From: an uncultured Clostridia bacterium
Lineage (GTDB): Bacteria; Bacillota; Clostridia; Oscillospirales; Acutalibacteraceae
DNA length: 10,384 nt
Assembly: GCA_946497265.1 (NCBI GenBank)
Contig: CAMMKL010000052.1
Location: 1-10,384, forward strand
Reading direction: 5' to 3'
Under the pieces are notes generated by a model, which was not told the DNA's origin, did no database searches, and was given only the letters and a program-made list of their open reading frames with translations. The translations under genes were made by a program, and so were the position numbers. Shown piece by piece: positions 1-5,385 of this stretch (positions within the stretch are counted from its first letter, which is position 1; every line of letters begins with the position of its first letter).

Positions 1-85
1 ACCAAGGACAAAGGACGCCGCCAAGGGTCGAGATAAACGCTCCGCACCCTTGACGGCTTCCTCCGTCTTTACTGTGTGGTAGCCA

Positions 86-119
86 AGCGGGCGCAAGCAG
101 AAATCCGCTTGCGCCCGCT
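86..119. terminator. 13-bp perfect GC-rich hairpin, terminator-like
   Basis: The arm AGCGGGCGCAAGC (86-98) and its exact complement (107-119) flank an 8-nt loop. The stem is strong enough for a bidirectional terminator, but no T-run follows on either side, so it could be a structural or regulatory hairpin instead. Confidence 0.5.
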
Positions 120-125
120 GCTATT

Positions 126-242
126 ATGGTGTTTGGATCTACGCATTTAGAGGACAGAAAAGCCCGATGTTACCGAGCCTTTCTGGCGTGGTTGGATAGC
201 TGGAAGTATCTTACCGTTATTGCCATTGGGTATGCGGTTTGA
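126..242 (+). CDS. possible 38-aa small ORF, unknown
   Basis: This open frame begins at ATG 126-128 and ends at TGA 240-242. The peptide has a charged first half (residues 9-17, EDRKARCYR) and a Trp-rich amphipathic to hydrophobic second half (AWLDSWKYLTVIAIGYAV), so it could touch a membrane. There is no Shine-Dalgarno sequence: the start lies just after the 86-119 hairpin. A second 12-codon ORF (244-282, MRRKPTRHFITK) starts 2 nt after the stop. I recognise neither. Chance reading frames in mobile-element debris are as likely as real genes. Confidence 0.2.
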   Translation: MVFGSTHLEDRKARCYRAFLAWLDSWKYLTVIAIGYAV

Positions 243-252
243 AATGCGTAGA
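138..252. repeat. 11-bp perfect inverted repeat, 93 nt apart
   Basis: TCTACGCATTT at 138-148 is the exact reverse complement of 242-252. The pair encloses the possible 38-aa ORF. It could fold as a long-range stem in RNA or be the ends of a small structured element. No function is recognised. Confidence 0.4.
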
Positions 253-363
253 AAACCGACGCGCCATTTCATTACGAAATAACACGCCGGTTCATTTAGC
301 AACCCTGTCTGTCAGCCGTTAAGTTAGTGTGATTTTGATACTTCCTTATCGGTGTTCTTCTAA

Positions 364-640
364 GGAGAAAGCTCCTTTGTCCATAAAGGACATCCTGGAA
401 ATCCGTTTGCCGCACTTCATGTCAGTAAGAATCTATCTGAAATAAAGCGACTAAGGTTAATGGTTGCAAAGTTGGAAGTCGAAAATGAGAGATTAAAAAA
501 AAGGATACTTCGGGTTGGCAACCACGGACGATGTTCACTTACTCTTGGATAGGTATGTATATTACTTCAATAACAGGCGGCCTGCGGCCGCCTTGGGCTA
601 TAAAAGCCCAGTTCAGTACAAGACCGAACTGGGCTTCTAA
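364..640 (+). pseudogene. IS3-family (IS150-like) transposase remnant, OrfA/OrfB fusion by deletion
   Basis: In one frame, 364 to about 502 reads HPGNPFAALHVSKNLSEIKR followed by RLRLMVAKLEVENERLKK, typical of the end of IS3-family OrfA proteins (the helix-turn-helix partner of the transposase). After a run of eight A (495-502) the frame slips by one. The next frame reads GYF and then, after a short stretch, LDRYVYYFNNRRPAAALGYK and SPVQYKTELGF, ending at TAA 638-640. That is the conserved C-terminus of the IS3 OrfB DDE transposase. The catalytic part of OrfB (more than 200 codons) is missing and the frames do not join, so the element is dead. Family assignment is from recalled motifs. Confidence 0.75.
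604..636. terminator. 11-bp hairpin inside the transposase remnant
   Basis: AAGCCCAGTTC (604-614) pairs perfectly with 626-636 around an 11-nt loop. It sits at the end of the OrfB remnant and could also stop transcripts leaving the repressor/PPTase operon on the minus strand, which ends at 780. The T-run is weak on both sides. A shorter 7-bp GC stem (576-582 with 586-592) precedes it. Confidence 0.35.
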
Positions 641-658
641 TGCTATGGTGTTTTTGGC

Positions 659-676
659 GTCTACTTTTTCTTGACA
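659..676. mobile_element. probable right terminal end of the IS3-family remnant
   Basis: Read on the minus strand, this segment is TGTCAAGAAAAAGTAGAC, which begins with TG and resembles terminal repeats of clostridial IS3-family elements. It lies 18 bp after the OrfB stop, the usual place for the right end. I see no matching left end in the window, which fits a truncated copy. Positions 677-779, up to the PPTase stop, hold no gene I can support. Confidence 0.4.
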
Positions 677-779
677 GATGCAGTTTCCCACCGTTATTCT
701 TCCGGCGATTCGGTATTCATTTACCATTTTGCGGGGTGTCGCCCTGAAGAAAGCTAAAAATGCTTTCAATACAGATCAT

Positions 780-1439
780 TTACGGAACGTTTACCGCTAA
801 CCTACGGGAGATTTCCTGTGCGTTGACGATATTTACCGATTCCGGTAGTATTCCTTTGGAACACACGGCCATCTTGTATTCCTTCTCTAAGGAATACAGC
901 TTGCAGCATACCTGCTCGTTGCCATTTATTCTTAAAATACCGTTTGTGTCGCGATAAAAACGTATGGCATCCAAAGGCAGATGCAGCCCTCTTCCTGTAA
1001 ATTTGCAATAGCTTTCCTTTAACACCCAACGTTCATAGAAGTAAGCCATACGATCCTGCGCATGGCGCCATTCCATGAGTTCATCCGCAGATAAAAACAT
1101 TTTGGGCATCTGTTCTTTTATCGGCCGCATCTGTTCAATATCTACGCCAACCTCTTCGCTGCCGAAGGCGCAAACAACCCAACTGCCTGAATGGGAAATG
1201 TTGTAATATCCCCCTTCGATTCCAACAATGGAAGGTTTGCCAAAATCGCCGTAAACCTCATGTACCCGGCTGTAATCGGCCCCAAGTTCTTTTTTGATCT
1301 GATATGCCAGCAAAGCACGCCCCAAAACCGATTGCAACCGCGTTCTTTGTTGTTTCATACGAGAGATCGCTGCCTGTTTTTCAAAAGGTATGGTATGAAA
1401 AAAAGCGCGGGCAAATAAGACGATATCCTTTTCTTCCAA
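780..1439 (-). CDS. Sfp-type 4'-phosphopantetheinyl transferase
   Basis: The enzyme moves the 4'-phosphopantetheine arm of coenzyme A onto a conserved serine of carrier proteins, in the cytoplasm. Visible motifs (219-aa numbering) are YGDFGKP 63-69, NISHS 80-84, GVDIE 98-102 (metal ligands Asp100 and Glu102), and WVLKESYCKFTGRGL 138-152, with Trp138, Lys141, Glu142 and Lys146 in the WxxKExxxK core. Length fits the ~220-aa Sfp class rather than the small AcpS class. The listed TTG start (1437-1439) has no ribosome binding site. A strong site at 1470-1477 points to a start about 8 codons upstream (CTG 1461-1463 or ATC 1458-1460), giving the expected extra N-terminal strand. It follows the TetR gene in one operon; the obvious client is the carrier protein at 5139-5366. 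Confidence 0.92.
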   Translation of the reverse strand: MEEKDIVLFARAFFHTIPFEKQAAISRMKQQRTRLQSVLGRALLAYQIKKELGADYSRVHEVYGDFGKPSIVGIEGGYYNISHSGSWVVCAFGSEEVGVDIEQMRPIKEQMPKMFLSADELMEWRHAQDRMAYFYERWVLKESYCKFTGRGLHLPLDAIRFYRDTNGILRINGNEQVCCKLYSLEKEYKMAVCSKGILPESVNIVNAQEISRRLAVNVP

Positions 1440-1469
1440 ATGAATTGCCGTAATGTCGATCAGGAGCGC

Positions 1470-1477
1470 CTCCCTTT
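1470..1477 (-). promoter_or_regulatory. ribosome binding site implying a non-ATG start for the PPTase
   Basis: The minus strand reads AAGGGAGG here, between the TetR stop (1485-1487) and the PPTase. The nearest in-frame ATG, GTG or TTG is the TTG at 1437-1439, some 30 nt further on and too far for this site. CTG (1461-1463) lies at 6 nt spacing and ATC (1458-1460) at 9 nt. Confidence 0.6.
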
Positions 1478-1484
1478 TAAATTT

Positions 1485-2108
1485 CTACTTATTTTTATCA
1501 AATACAGTAAGGAAGTTTAACGAGCCTATCGGATTTTCCGTGCCTTTTTCCAATAAGGCTACCAAAGCCCTGACGGTCGTTTCAATCTCTTCCTGGGTAG
1601 AAGGAAGGATGGTATTGTCCAATTTAACCGTTAAAACGATCAGGACGATCTCTGCGAGGGCGGCAGGATATTCAAAGCGAATTTGTCCCTTTTCAATCCC
1701 TTGCCGTATGATCTCTGACAGGGTGGGTTTTAAACCGCCAATCAAATGGTTCATAAACTTTTGATGGATATATGCCTGTTCCTGAGCACCCGTGGCAGAA
1801 GTGTTTTTTTGTTTTAAAAATTCCGAAGAAGAGTTCTGGCAAGCCTGGAAAATCATGGCCATACGGGTAAAAGGCGATACCTCTTTTTGATCGGCTAAGG
1901 TGGTGGCGGTTTTTAAAGGTTTTTCATAGGTCCTCTCAATAAGCGCCTCCAGGATAGAATCTTTTGATGGAAAATAATAATAGATACTGCCTTTTCCTAT
2001 TCCTGCCGTCTGTGCAATTTCACTGATCGAAATGGATTTGATGTCTTTGCTTTTCAAAAGTTTTTGTAGGGCGTTTAGAATTTGGTCGTATTTTAAAGTG
2101 TCTGGCAT
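1485..2108 (-). CDS. TetR/AcrR-family transcriptional repressor
   Basis: This 207-aa protein has the N-terminal DNA-binding domain of the TetR family. The helix-turn-helix lies at about residues 27-46 (ISISEIAQTAGIGKGSIYYY), followed by the usual FPSKDSILEALIE linker helix. The rest is a variable helical ligand-binding and dimerisation domain whose ligand cannot be predicted, although lipids or acyl compounds are common for such clusters. The ATG start (2106-2108) has a purine-rich site AAAGGCGG at 2117-2124. It is transcribed away from the biosynthetic operon, with two matching palindromes between them, so it most likely represses that operon. The PPTase follows after about 21 nt and should share its transcript. 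Confidence 0.93.
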   Translation of the reverse strand: MPDTLKYDQILNALQKLLKSKDIKSISISEIAQTAGIGKGSIYYYFPSKDSILEALIERTYEKPLKTATTLADQKEVSPFTRMAMIFQACQNSSSEFLKQKNTSATGAQEQAYIHQKFMNHLIGGLKPTLSEIIRQGIEKGQIRFEYPAALAEIVLIVLTVKLDNTILPSTQEEIETTVRALVALLEKGTENPIGSLNFLTVFDKNK

Positions 2109-2147
2109 AATGAGGCCGCCTTTCGGGAATTAGGATCAATACAATTC

Positions 2148-2176
2148 AATATAACATATAGAGCGCCATGAGGCAA
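2148..2176 (-). promoter_or_regulatory. probable promoter of the tetR-PPTase operon
   Basis: On the minus strand, TTGCCT (2171-2176) and TATATT (2148-2153) are separated by exactly 17 bp, close to sigma-A -35 and -10 boxes. Transcription would begin near 2141, about 33 nt before the repressor start. The nearest operator is some 60 bp upstream of the -35 box, so direct autorepression looks weak. Confidence 0.5.
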
Positions 2177-2234
2177 TTGGAAAACTAAACAGAATTTTAG
2201 TGGAACATCATGGAAGATTTTATTCTTTAAACGA

Positions 2235-2263
2235 TTGACCAATGGTCGAAAAAGTGTTAATTT
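2235..2263 (+). promoter_or_regulatory. possible promoter of the acyl-amide operon, overlapped by operator 1
   Basis: TTGACC (2235-2240, five of six -35 bases) is followed after 17 bp by TAATTT (2258-2263), a poor -10 match. Operator 1 covers the end of the -35 box and the start of the spacer, so bound repressor would block polymerase. The -10 assignment is the weak point. Confidence 0.4.
2237..2247. promoter_or_regulatory. operator 1, palindrome for the TetR-family repressor
   Basis: GACCAATGGTC is a perfect 5-1-5 palindrome and shares the GACC-N3-GGTC frame with operator 2. TetR-family dimers commonly bind such sites, and the adjacent repressor is the natural candidate. Confidence 0.65.
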
Positions 2264-2278
2264 ATCTAAGGACACTAA

Positions 2279-2293
2279 TCGACCGTTGGTCGA
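2279..2293. promoter_or_regulatory. operator 2, palindrome for the TetR-family repressor
   Basis: TCGACCGTTGGTCGA has six perfect paired bases on each side of a 3-bp centre and contains the same GACC-N3-GGTC as operator 1. Centres are 44 bp apart, about four helical turns. It lies in the presumed leader, just before the AGGAGG site at 2300-2305, so it would act as a roadblock or cooperate with operator 1. Confidence 0.65.
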
Positions 2294-2315
2294 AATTCTA
2301 GGAGGTAATTCTATA

Positions 2316-2720
2316 ATGACGTATGCAGACATGTTCTCTAAAGTAAAATCCGAATTGATGGGTGCGGACGTACACAATATCCCCGAACATTTGGCTTACC
2401 AGTTCAATATCACCGGGGAGGCTGCGGGAATTTTTTATGTAGAGGTCAAAGAAGGGTCGTTGTATGTGGAACCGTACGAATATTTTGACAGGGATGTCAT
2501 CTTTACGTGCAACGTAGAAACCTTGGAAAAAATTGCTAGCGGCTCTGTTGATCCGGTTGAGGCATTTACAAAGGGGCAATTGCAGGTGGAAGGCAGCTTT
2601 GAAAAGGCGCTGAAGCTGAAAGACATCCTGCTCACGTGCAAAAAAGAGGCTACAAACCCGAAAGGCGCCAAACAAGCAAACGTAAAAAGGCAACCTGAGC
2701 CGAAAAAGAAAAGAAAATAA
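2316..2720 (+). CDS. SCP2-like lipid-binding protein
   Basis: This 134-aa protein resembles single-domain sterol carrier protein 2 (SCP2) proteins. Its best match is the C-terminal half of the domain, residues 75-105 (SGSVDPVEAFTKGQLQVEGS then FEKALKLKDIL), which fits the family pattern of a loading loop, a K-G-x-L-x-V-x-G strand and a final helix. SCP2 domains have a hydrophobic tunnel for acyl chains or sterols. The start is ATG 2316-2318, with AGGAGG at 2300-2305; an earlier in-frame TTG at 2235 would place the promoter and operators inside the gene. After about residue 110 the domain gives way to a basic tail ending PKKKRK, probably disordered. As first gene of the operon it may present fatty substrate or carry lipid product. 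Confidence 0.75.
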   Translation: MTYADMFSKVKSELMGADVHNIPEHLAYQFNITGEAAGIFYVEVKEGSLYVEPYEYFDRDVIFTCNVETLEKIASGSVDPVEAFTKGQLQVEGSFEKALKLKDILLTCKKEATNPKGAKQANVKRQPEPKKKRK

Positions 2721-2750
2721 CGCCAATAAGTAAGCACTCAATAGGGAACA

Positions 2751-2766
2751 GCACTGTACACAGTGC
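2751..2766 (+). promoter_or_regulatory. small hairpin between SCP2 and hydrolase genes
   Basis: GCACTG (2751-2756) pairs with CAGTGC (2761-2766) around a 4-nt loop, 6 nt before the GGAGG ribosome binding site of the hydrolase. It could tune mRNA stability or relative expression. The stem is short. Confidence 0.3.
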
Positions 2767-2781
2767 AGAAACGGAGGCTGT

Positions 2782-3726
2782 ATGGATTTTCTTGCAAAAG
2801 GAGCGGCTGTTCTTCTGGGTATGCTCGTTGCGGCGGAAGCGGTAGGAACAGCATATTTCTACCGACGCACTATGAAAAGGAACAAAGTAAAAACCGAGCG
2901 CACCATGAAGATGTCCGGAACGGACTGGGAACAGTATTTTCCGATGATAGAAAAACGGAAAACATATATGATGGCACAGCCGCATGAGGATGTATGGATC
3001 ACATCAGACGACGGCCTTAAACTTCATGGGGTCTATTTCCCCGGTGAGAAGGGGAATCAAGCGGTGATCTGCTTCCACGGTTACACGAGCCAATGTATGA
3101 GCGATTTTATCGGCCTTTCCGATTACTATTTGAAGCATGGATACCGCATGCTTCTGGTGGATGAGCGAGCGCATGGCCAAAGCGAGGGCGAGTACATAGG
3201 GTTTGGGTGCAAGGATAGGTTCGACGCTTTGAGGTGGATTCAATGGCTGATAAAGGAAGCCGGCGAGGACTGCCGCATCCTGCTCCATGGGATCTCTATG
3301 GGCGGCGCCACCGTTTTGATGACAAGCGGGCTGAAGCTGCCGCCGCAGGTTAAGGGGATTATTTCCGACTGCGCGTTTACCTCCCCAAAAGAGGTTTTCA
3401 CGCATGTGCCCAAAACCATGTACCACCTTCCGGCCTTTCCGATGCTGAACATTGCCGACCTGGTCAATCGAAGCAAGGCGGGTTATGGCCTTGACGAATG
3501 CAACGCGGCCAGAGAGGTGCAAAAGGCAAAAGTGCCCGTACTTCTGATCCATGGGGATAAAGACACCTTTGTCCCGTGTGAAATGTGCGGGCAAATTTAC
3601 GAAAATTGCGCGTCGCCAAAACAAAAATTGATTGTTAAGGGCTCCGGGCACGCAGAAAGTTACTTTAAGGCAACCGACGCTTATGAAAAGGCTATGGATT
3701 CGTTTATAGGAGGAATCATCCAATGA
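2782..3726 (+). CDS. membrane-anchored alpha/beta hydrolase
   Basis: This is a 314-aa serine hydrolase. Residues 5-27 form one hydrophobic helix followed by basic residues (YRRTMKRNK), so the catalytic domain should be tethered to the membrane; with the positive charges after the helix, it probably faces the cytoplasm. Visible elements are the HG oxyanion motif 99-100, nucleophile elbow GISMG 170-174 (Ser172), Asp261 in HGDKDTFVP, and His290 in GSGH. This resembles the BEM46/YqkD-like and S33-like group. The start has GGAGG at 2773-2777. Its stop overlaps the next ATG by 4 nt (ATGA), implying translational coupling to the condensation enzyme. It may hydrolyse amides, esters or thioesters: release, editing of mis-loaded carrier, or turnover of product. 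Substrate is unknown. Confidence 0.88.
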   Translation: MDFLAKGAAVLLGMLVAAEAVGTAYFYRRTMKRNKVKTERTMKMSGTDWEQYFPMIEKRKTYMMAQPHEDVWITSDDGLKLHGVYFPGEKGNQAVICFHGYTSQCMSDFIGLSDYYLKHGYRMLLVDERAHGQSEGEYIGFGCKDRFDALRWIQWLIKEAGEDCRILLHGISMGGATVLMTSGLKLPPQVKGIISDCAFTSPKEVFTHVPKTMYHLPAFPMLNIADLVNRSKAGYGLDECNAAREVQKAKVPVLLIHGDKDTFVPCEMCGQIYENCASPKQKLIVKGSGHAESYFKATDAYEKAMDSFIGGIIQ

Positions 3727-5126
3727 TGAAGACAAGAAAAGGGTATCCTGTGTATCCGCTGACGGCAGCGCAAAAATTCCATTTCTTTTACCAGCAGTAT
3801 TGTCCTAAAAAACAGGTGCTGAATATCGGCACAAGCCTAACCATCGGCACGGAGCTGGATTGGAACGTGTTGAAGCAGTCTATTTATAAGGCATACGACC
3901 GTTGCGAGTCGATGCGGATCCGTTTTGTCAAGGATAAAGAAGGAAACTGCTATCAGTACGTTGTAGATAAGGAAGACCGCGATATCGAATTTGTCGATTT
4001 CTCCGACAAGACGATGGAAGAGGCCGAAGAGATCATGAAAGAATGGACGGCTGTCCCCTTTGTGCAGGAAGATTCCCCTATGAACCGGATTGTCATGATC
4101 CGCACGCCGGACGGCTTCAACGGCGTATACCTTCTGGTGGACCATTTGACCATGGACGCCCAGTCCTTGATCTGCTTTATGAAGGATATCATTGAGCTTT
4201 ACTGCAACGCTATGTATGAAGGCGTTGCGTATCCAAAAGATATGTGCTCCTATATCGAACAGATAAAGCGCGACCTCGCCTATGAAGCGGGCTGCAAGGC
4301 AAAGGACCGGGACAGGGAATTCTTTGAAAAGCTAATATCGGAATCAGAGCCGATCTATAACGGTATTGAAGGGCCCGCCAGGTTGGTCAAGGCCAGACAA
4401 GAAACCGGCAACCCCAAGCTTCGTGCGGCGAACAACGTATCGGATTCTGTGGATTCTGCGTTGGACATTTTCCATCTGGAAGCCGAGCCGACGAAACGTT
4501 TGATGGATTTTTGCGAACAGTATCATGTTTCCCTGGTGTGCCTGCTGCTCATGGGGCTTCGTACTTATTTCCAAAAAATGAATGGAAACGAGGATGTTTC
4601 CATCAATACGGCCATTGCCAGACGCGCGACCTTAAAAGAAAAAAAGTCAGGCGGCACAAGGATTCATTCCTTTCCCTTCCGCACCATTTTCTCGGAAAAT
4701 AAAAAGTTCATCGACGGCATTTATGAAATCCGCGACAAGCAGAATGAATACTTCCGTCATGCAAATTACGATCCGGTTGCCTATTTTGCCTATCGAAATA
4801 AAGTCTACCCTCAAGAAAACGCACGTACCTATGAGCCAATGGCGCTGACCTACCAGCCTTTGACGCTTCAGGAAAAGGGGCTAGATAAGCTGGGAGACAT
4901 TCAATACAAAACAAAATGGTATCCAAACGGCGTTACCCCTCAGGCGATGTACCTGACGGTCATGCACCGCCCAGAAGACAACGGGCTGGATTTTAACTTT
5001 GAACACCAGGTAAAGGCGGTATCCAAAGAAGAGCTGGAGTACCTGTATTATTACCTGTGCAAGATCATGTTCAAAGGTACGGAAAATCCGGAACTGACGA
5101 TCGGCGAGATTATTAAATTGGTATAA
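3723..5126 (+). CDS. stand-alone NRPS-type condensation domain enzyme
   Basis: This 467-aa protein is about one condensation (C) domain long, without attached adenylation or carrier domains. It starts with the C1-like YPLTAAQKFHFFYQQY (residues 11-26). The active-site signature is VDHLTMDA (139-146): His141 is the conserved second His of HHxxxDG and Asp145 the conserved Asp, while the first His is Asp140 and the Gly is Ala146. C domains transfer an acyl group from one carrier to an amine; free-standing ones can use a soluble amine. ATG codons occur at 3723 and 3726; AGGAGG at 3708-3713 serves either, and 3723 overlaps the hydrolase stop. The carrier gene follows after 12 nt. The likely role is joining the carrier-bound acyl chain to an amine. 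An acyl-ester (wax or lipid) forming acyltransferase of this superfamily is the main alternative. Confidence 0.85.
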   Translation: MMKTRKGYPVYPLTAAQKFHFFYQQYCPKKQVLNIGTSLTIGTELDWNVLKQSIYKAYDRCESMRIRFVKDKEGNCYQYVVDKEDRDIEFVDFSDKTMEEAEEIMKEWTAVPFVQEDSPMNRIVMIRTPDGFNGVYLLVDHLTMDAQSLICFMKDIIELYCNAMYEGVAYPKDMCSYIEQIKRDLAYEAGCKAKDRDREFFEKLISESEPIYNGIEGPARLVKARQETGNPKLRAANNVSDSVDSALDIFHLEAEPTKRLMDFCEQYHVSLVCLLLMGLRTYFQKMNGNEDVSINTAIARRATLKEKKSGGTRIHSFPFRTIFSENKKFIDGIYEIRDKQNEYFRHANYDPVAYFAYRNKVYPQENARTYEPMALTYQPLTLQEKGLDKLGDIQYKTKWYPNGVTPQAMYLTVMHRPEDNGLDFNFEHQVKAVSKEELEYLYYYLCKIMFKGTENPELTIGEIIKLV

Positions 5127-5138
5127 GGAGAAATCGTT

Positions 5139-5366
5139 ATGTTTGAAAAGCTGGTAAAGATCATTTGCAATTATGTGGAAGTAGAGCCTGCGGATATTCA
5201 TTCGGAATCGCGTTTTATGGAAGATCTTGGTTTTACTTCCTTTGATTTTATGAGCATGCTGGGAGAAATTGAGGATGAATTCGATATCGAAATTGAGCAG
5301 ACCGAAGCGGTTAATATCCGTACAGTCGGCGAGGCCGTAGAATATCTGGAAAAACTGACTGCATAA
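5139..5366 (+). CDS. discrete acyl/peptidyl carrier protein
   Basis: The 75-aa acidic protein has the four-helix carrier protein pattern. The phosphopantetheine site is Ser34 in DLGFTSFDFMSM, with Phe following the serine where most carriers have Leu. The N-terminal helix (FEKLVKIICNYVEV) and final helix (TVGEAVEYLEKL) are typical. GGAG at 5127-5130 gives the start, 8 nt on. It lies between the condensation enzyme and the ligase and is presumably activated by the PPTase at 780-1439. A housekeeping fatty-acid ACP is unlikely given the operon and the non-DSL serine motif. Confidence 0.92.
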   Translation: MFEKLVKIICNYVEVEPADIHSESRFMEDLGFTSFDFMSMLGEIEDEFDIEIEQTEAVNIRTVGEAVEYLEKLTA

Positions 5367-5385
5367 GCAGAGAAAGGGATTACAG

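Larger units (their letters stand above)
1..360. other. hairpin-rich region without a convincing gene
   Basis: No long reading frame is supported here. A frame enters from the left edge and stops at TAG 80-82, and another stops at TAA 34-36; either could be the tail of an upstream gene, but I do not recognise one. The stretch has several inverted repeats: 17-28 with 46-57 (one mismatch), 86-98 with 107-119 (perfect), 138-148 with 242-252 (perfect, 93 nt apart), and an imperfect stem around 262-298. It lies directly left of an IS3-family remnant, so mobile-element debris is a reasonable inference, but nothing identifies the element. Confidence 0.5.

Noticed and set aside
495..502. Programmed IS3-type frameshift at the A8 run
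   Set aside because: IS3 elements use a -1 shift, whereas joining these frames needs +1, and the following OrfB core is deleted; a decay indel is simpler.
539..769. 76-aa minus-strand ORF after the PPTase
   Set aside because: It starts at a TTG without ribosome binding site and runs antisense through the IS remnant, across its end.
2235..2315. Longer form of the SCP2-like protein starting at TTG 2235
   Set aside because: It would place the promoter and both operators in coding sequence; AGGAGG at 2300-2305 points to ATG 2316.
3004..3735. 243-aa minus-strand ORF opposite the hydrolase
   Set aside because: It is antisense to a gene with a full catalytic triad and has no recognisable domain.
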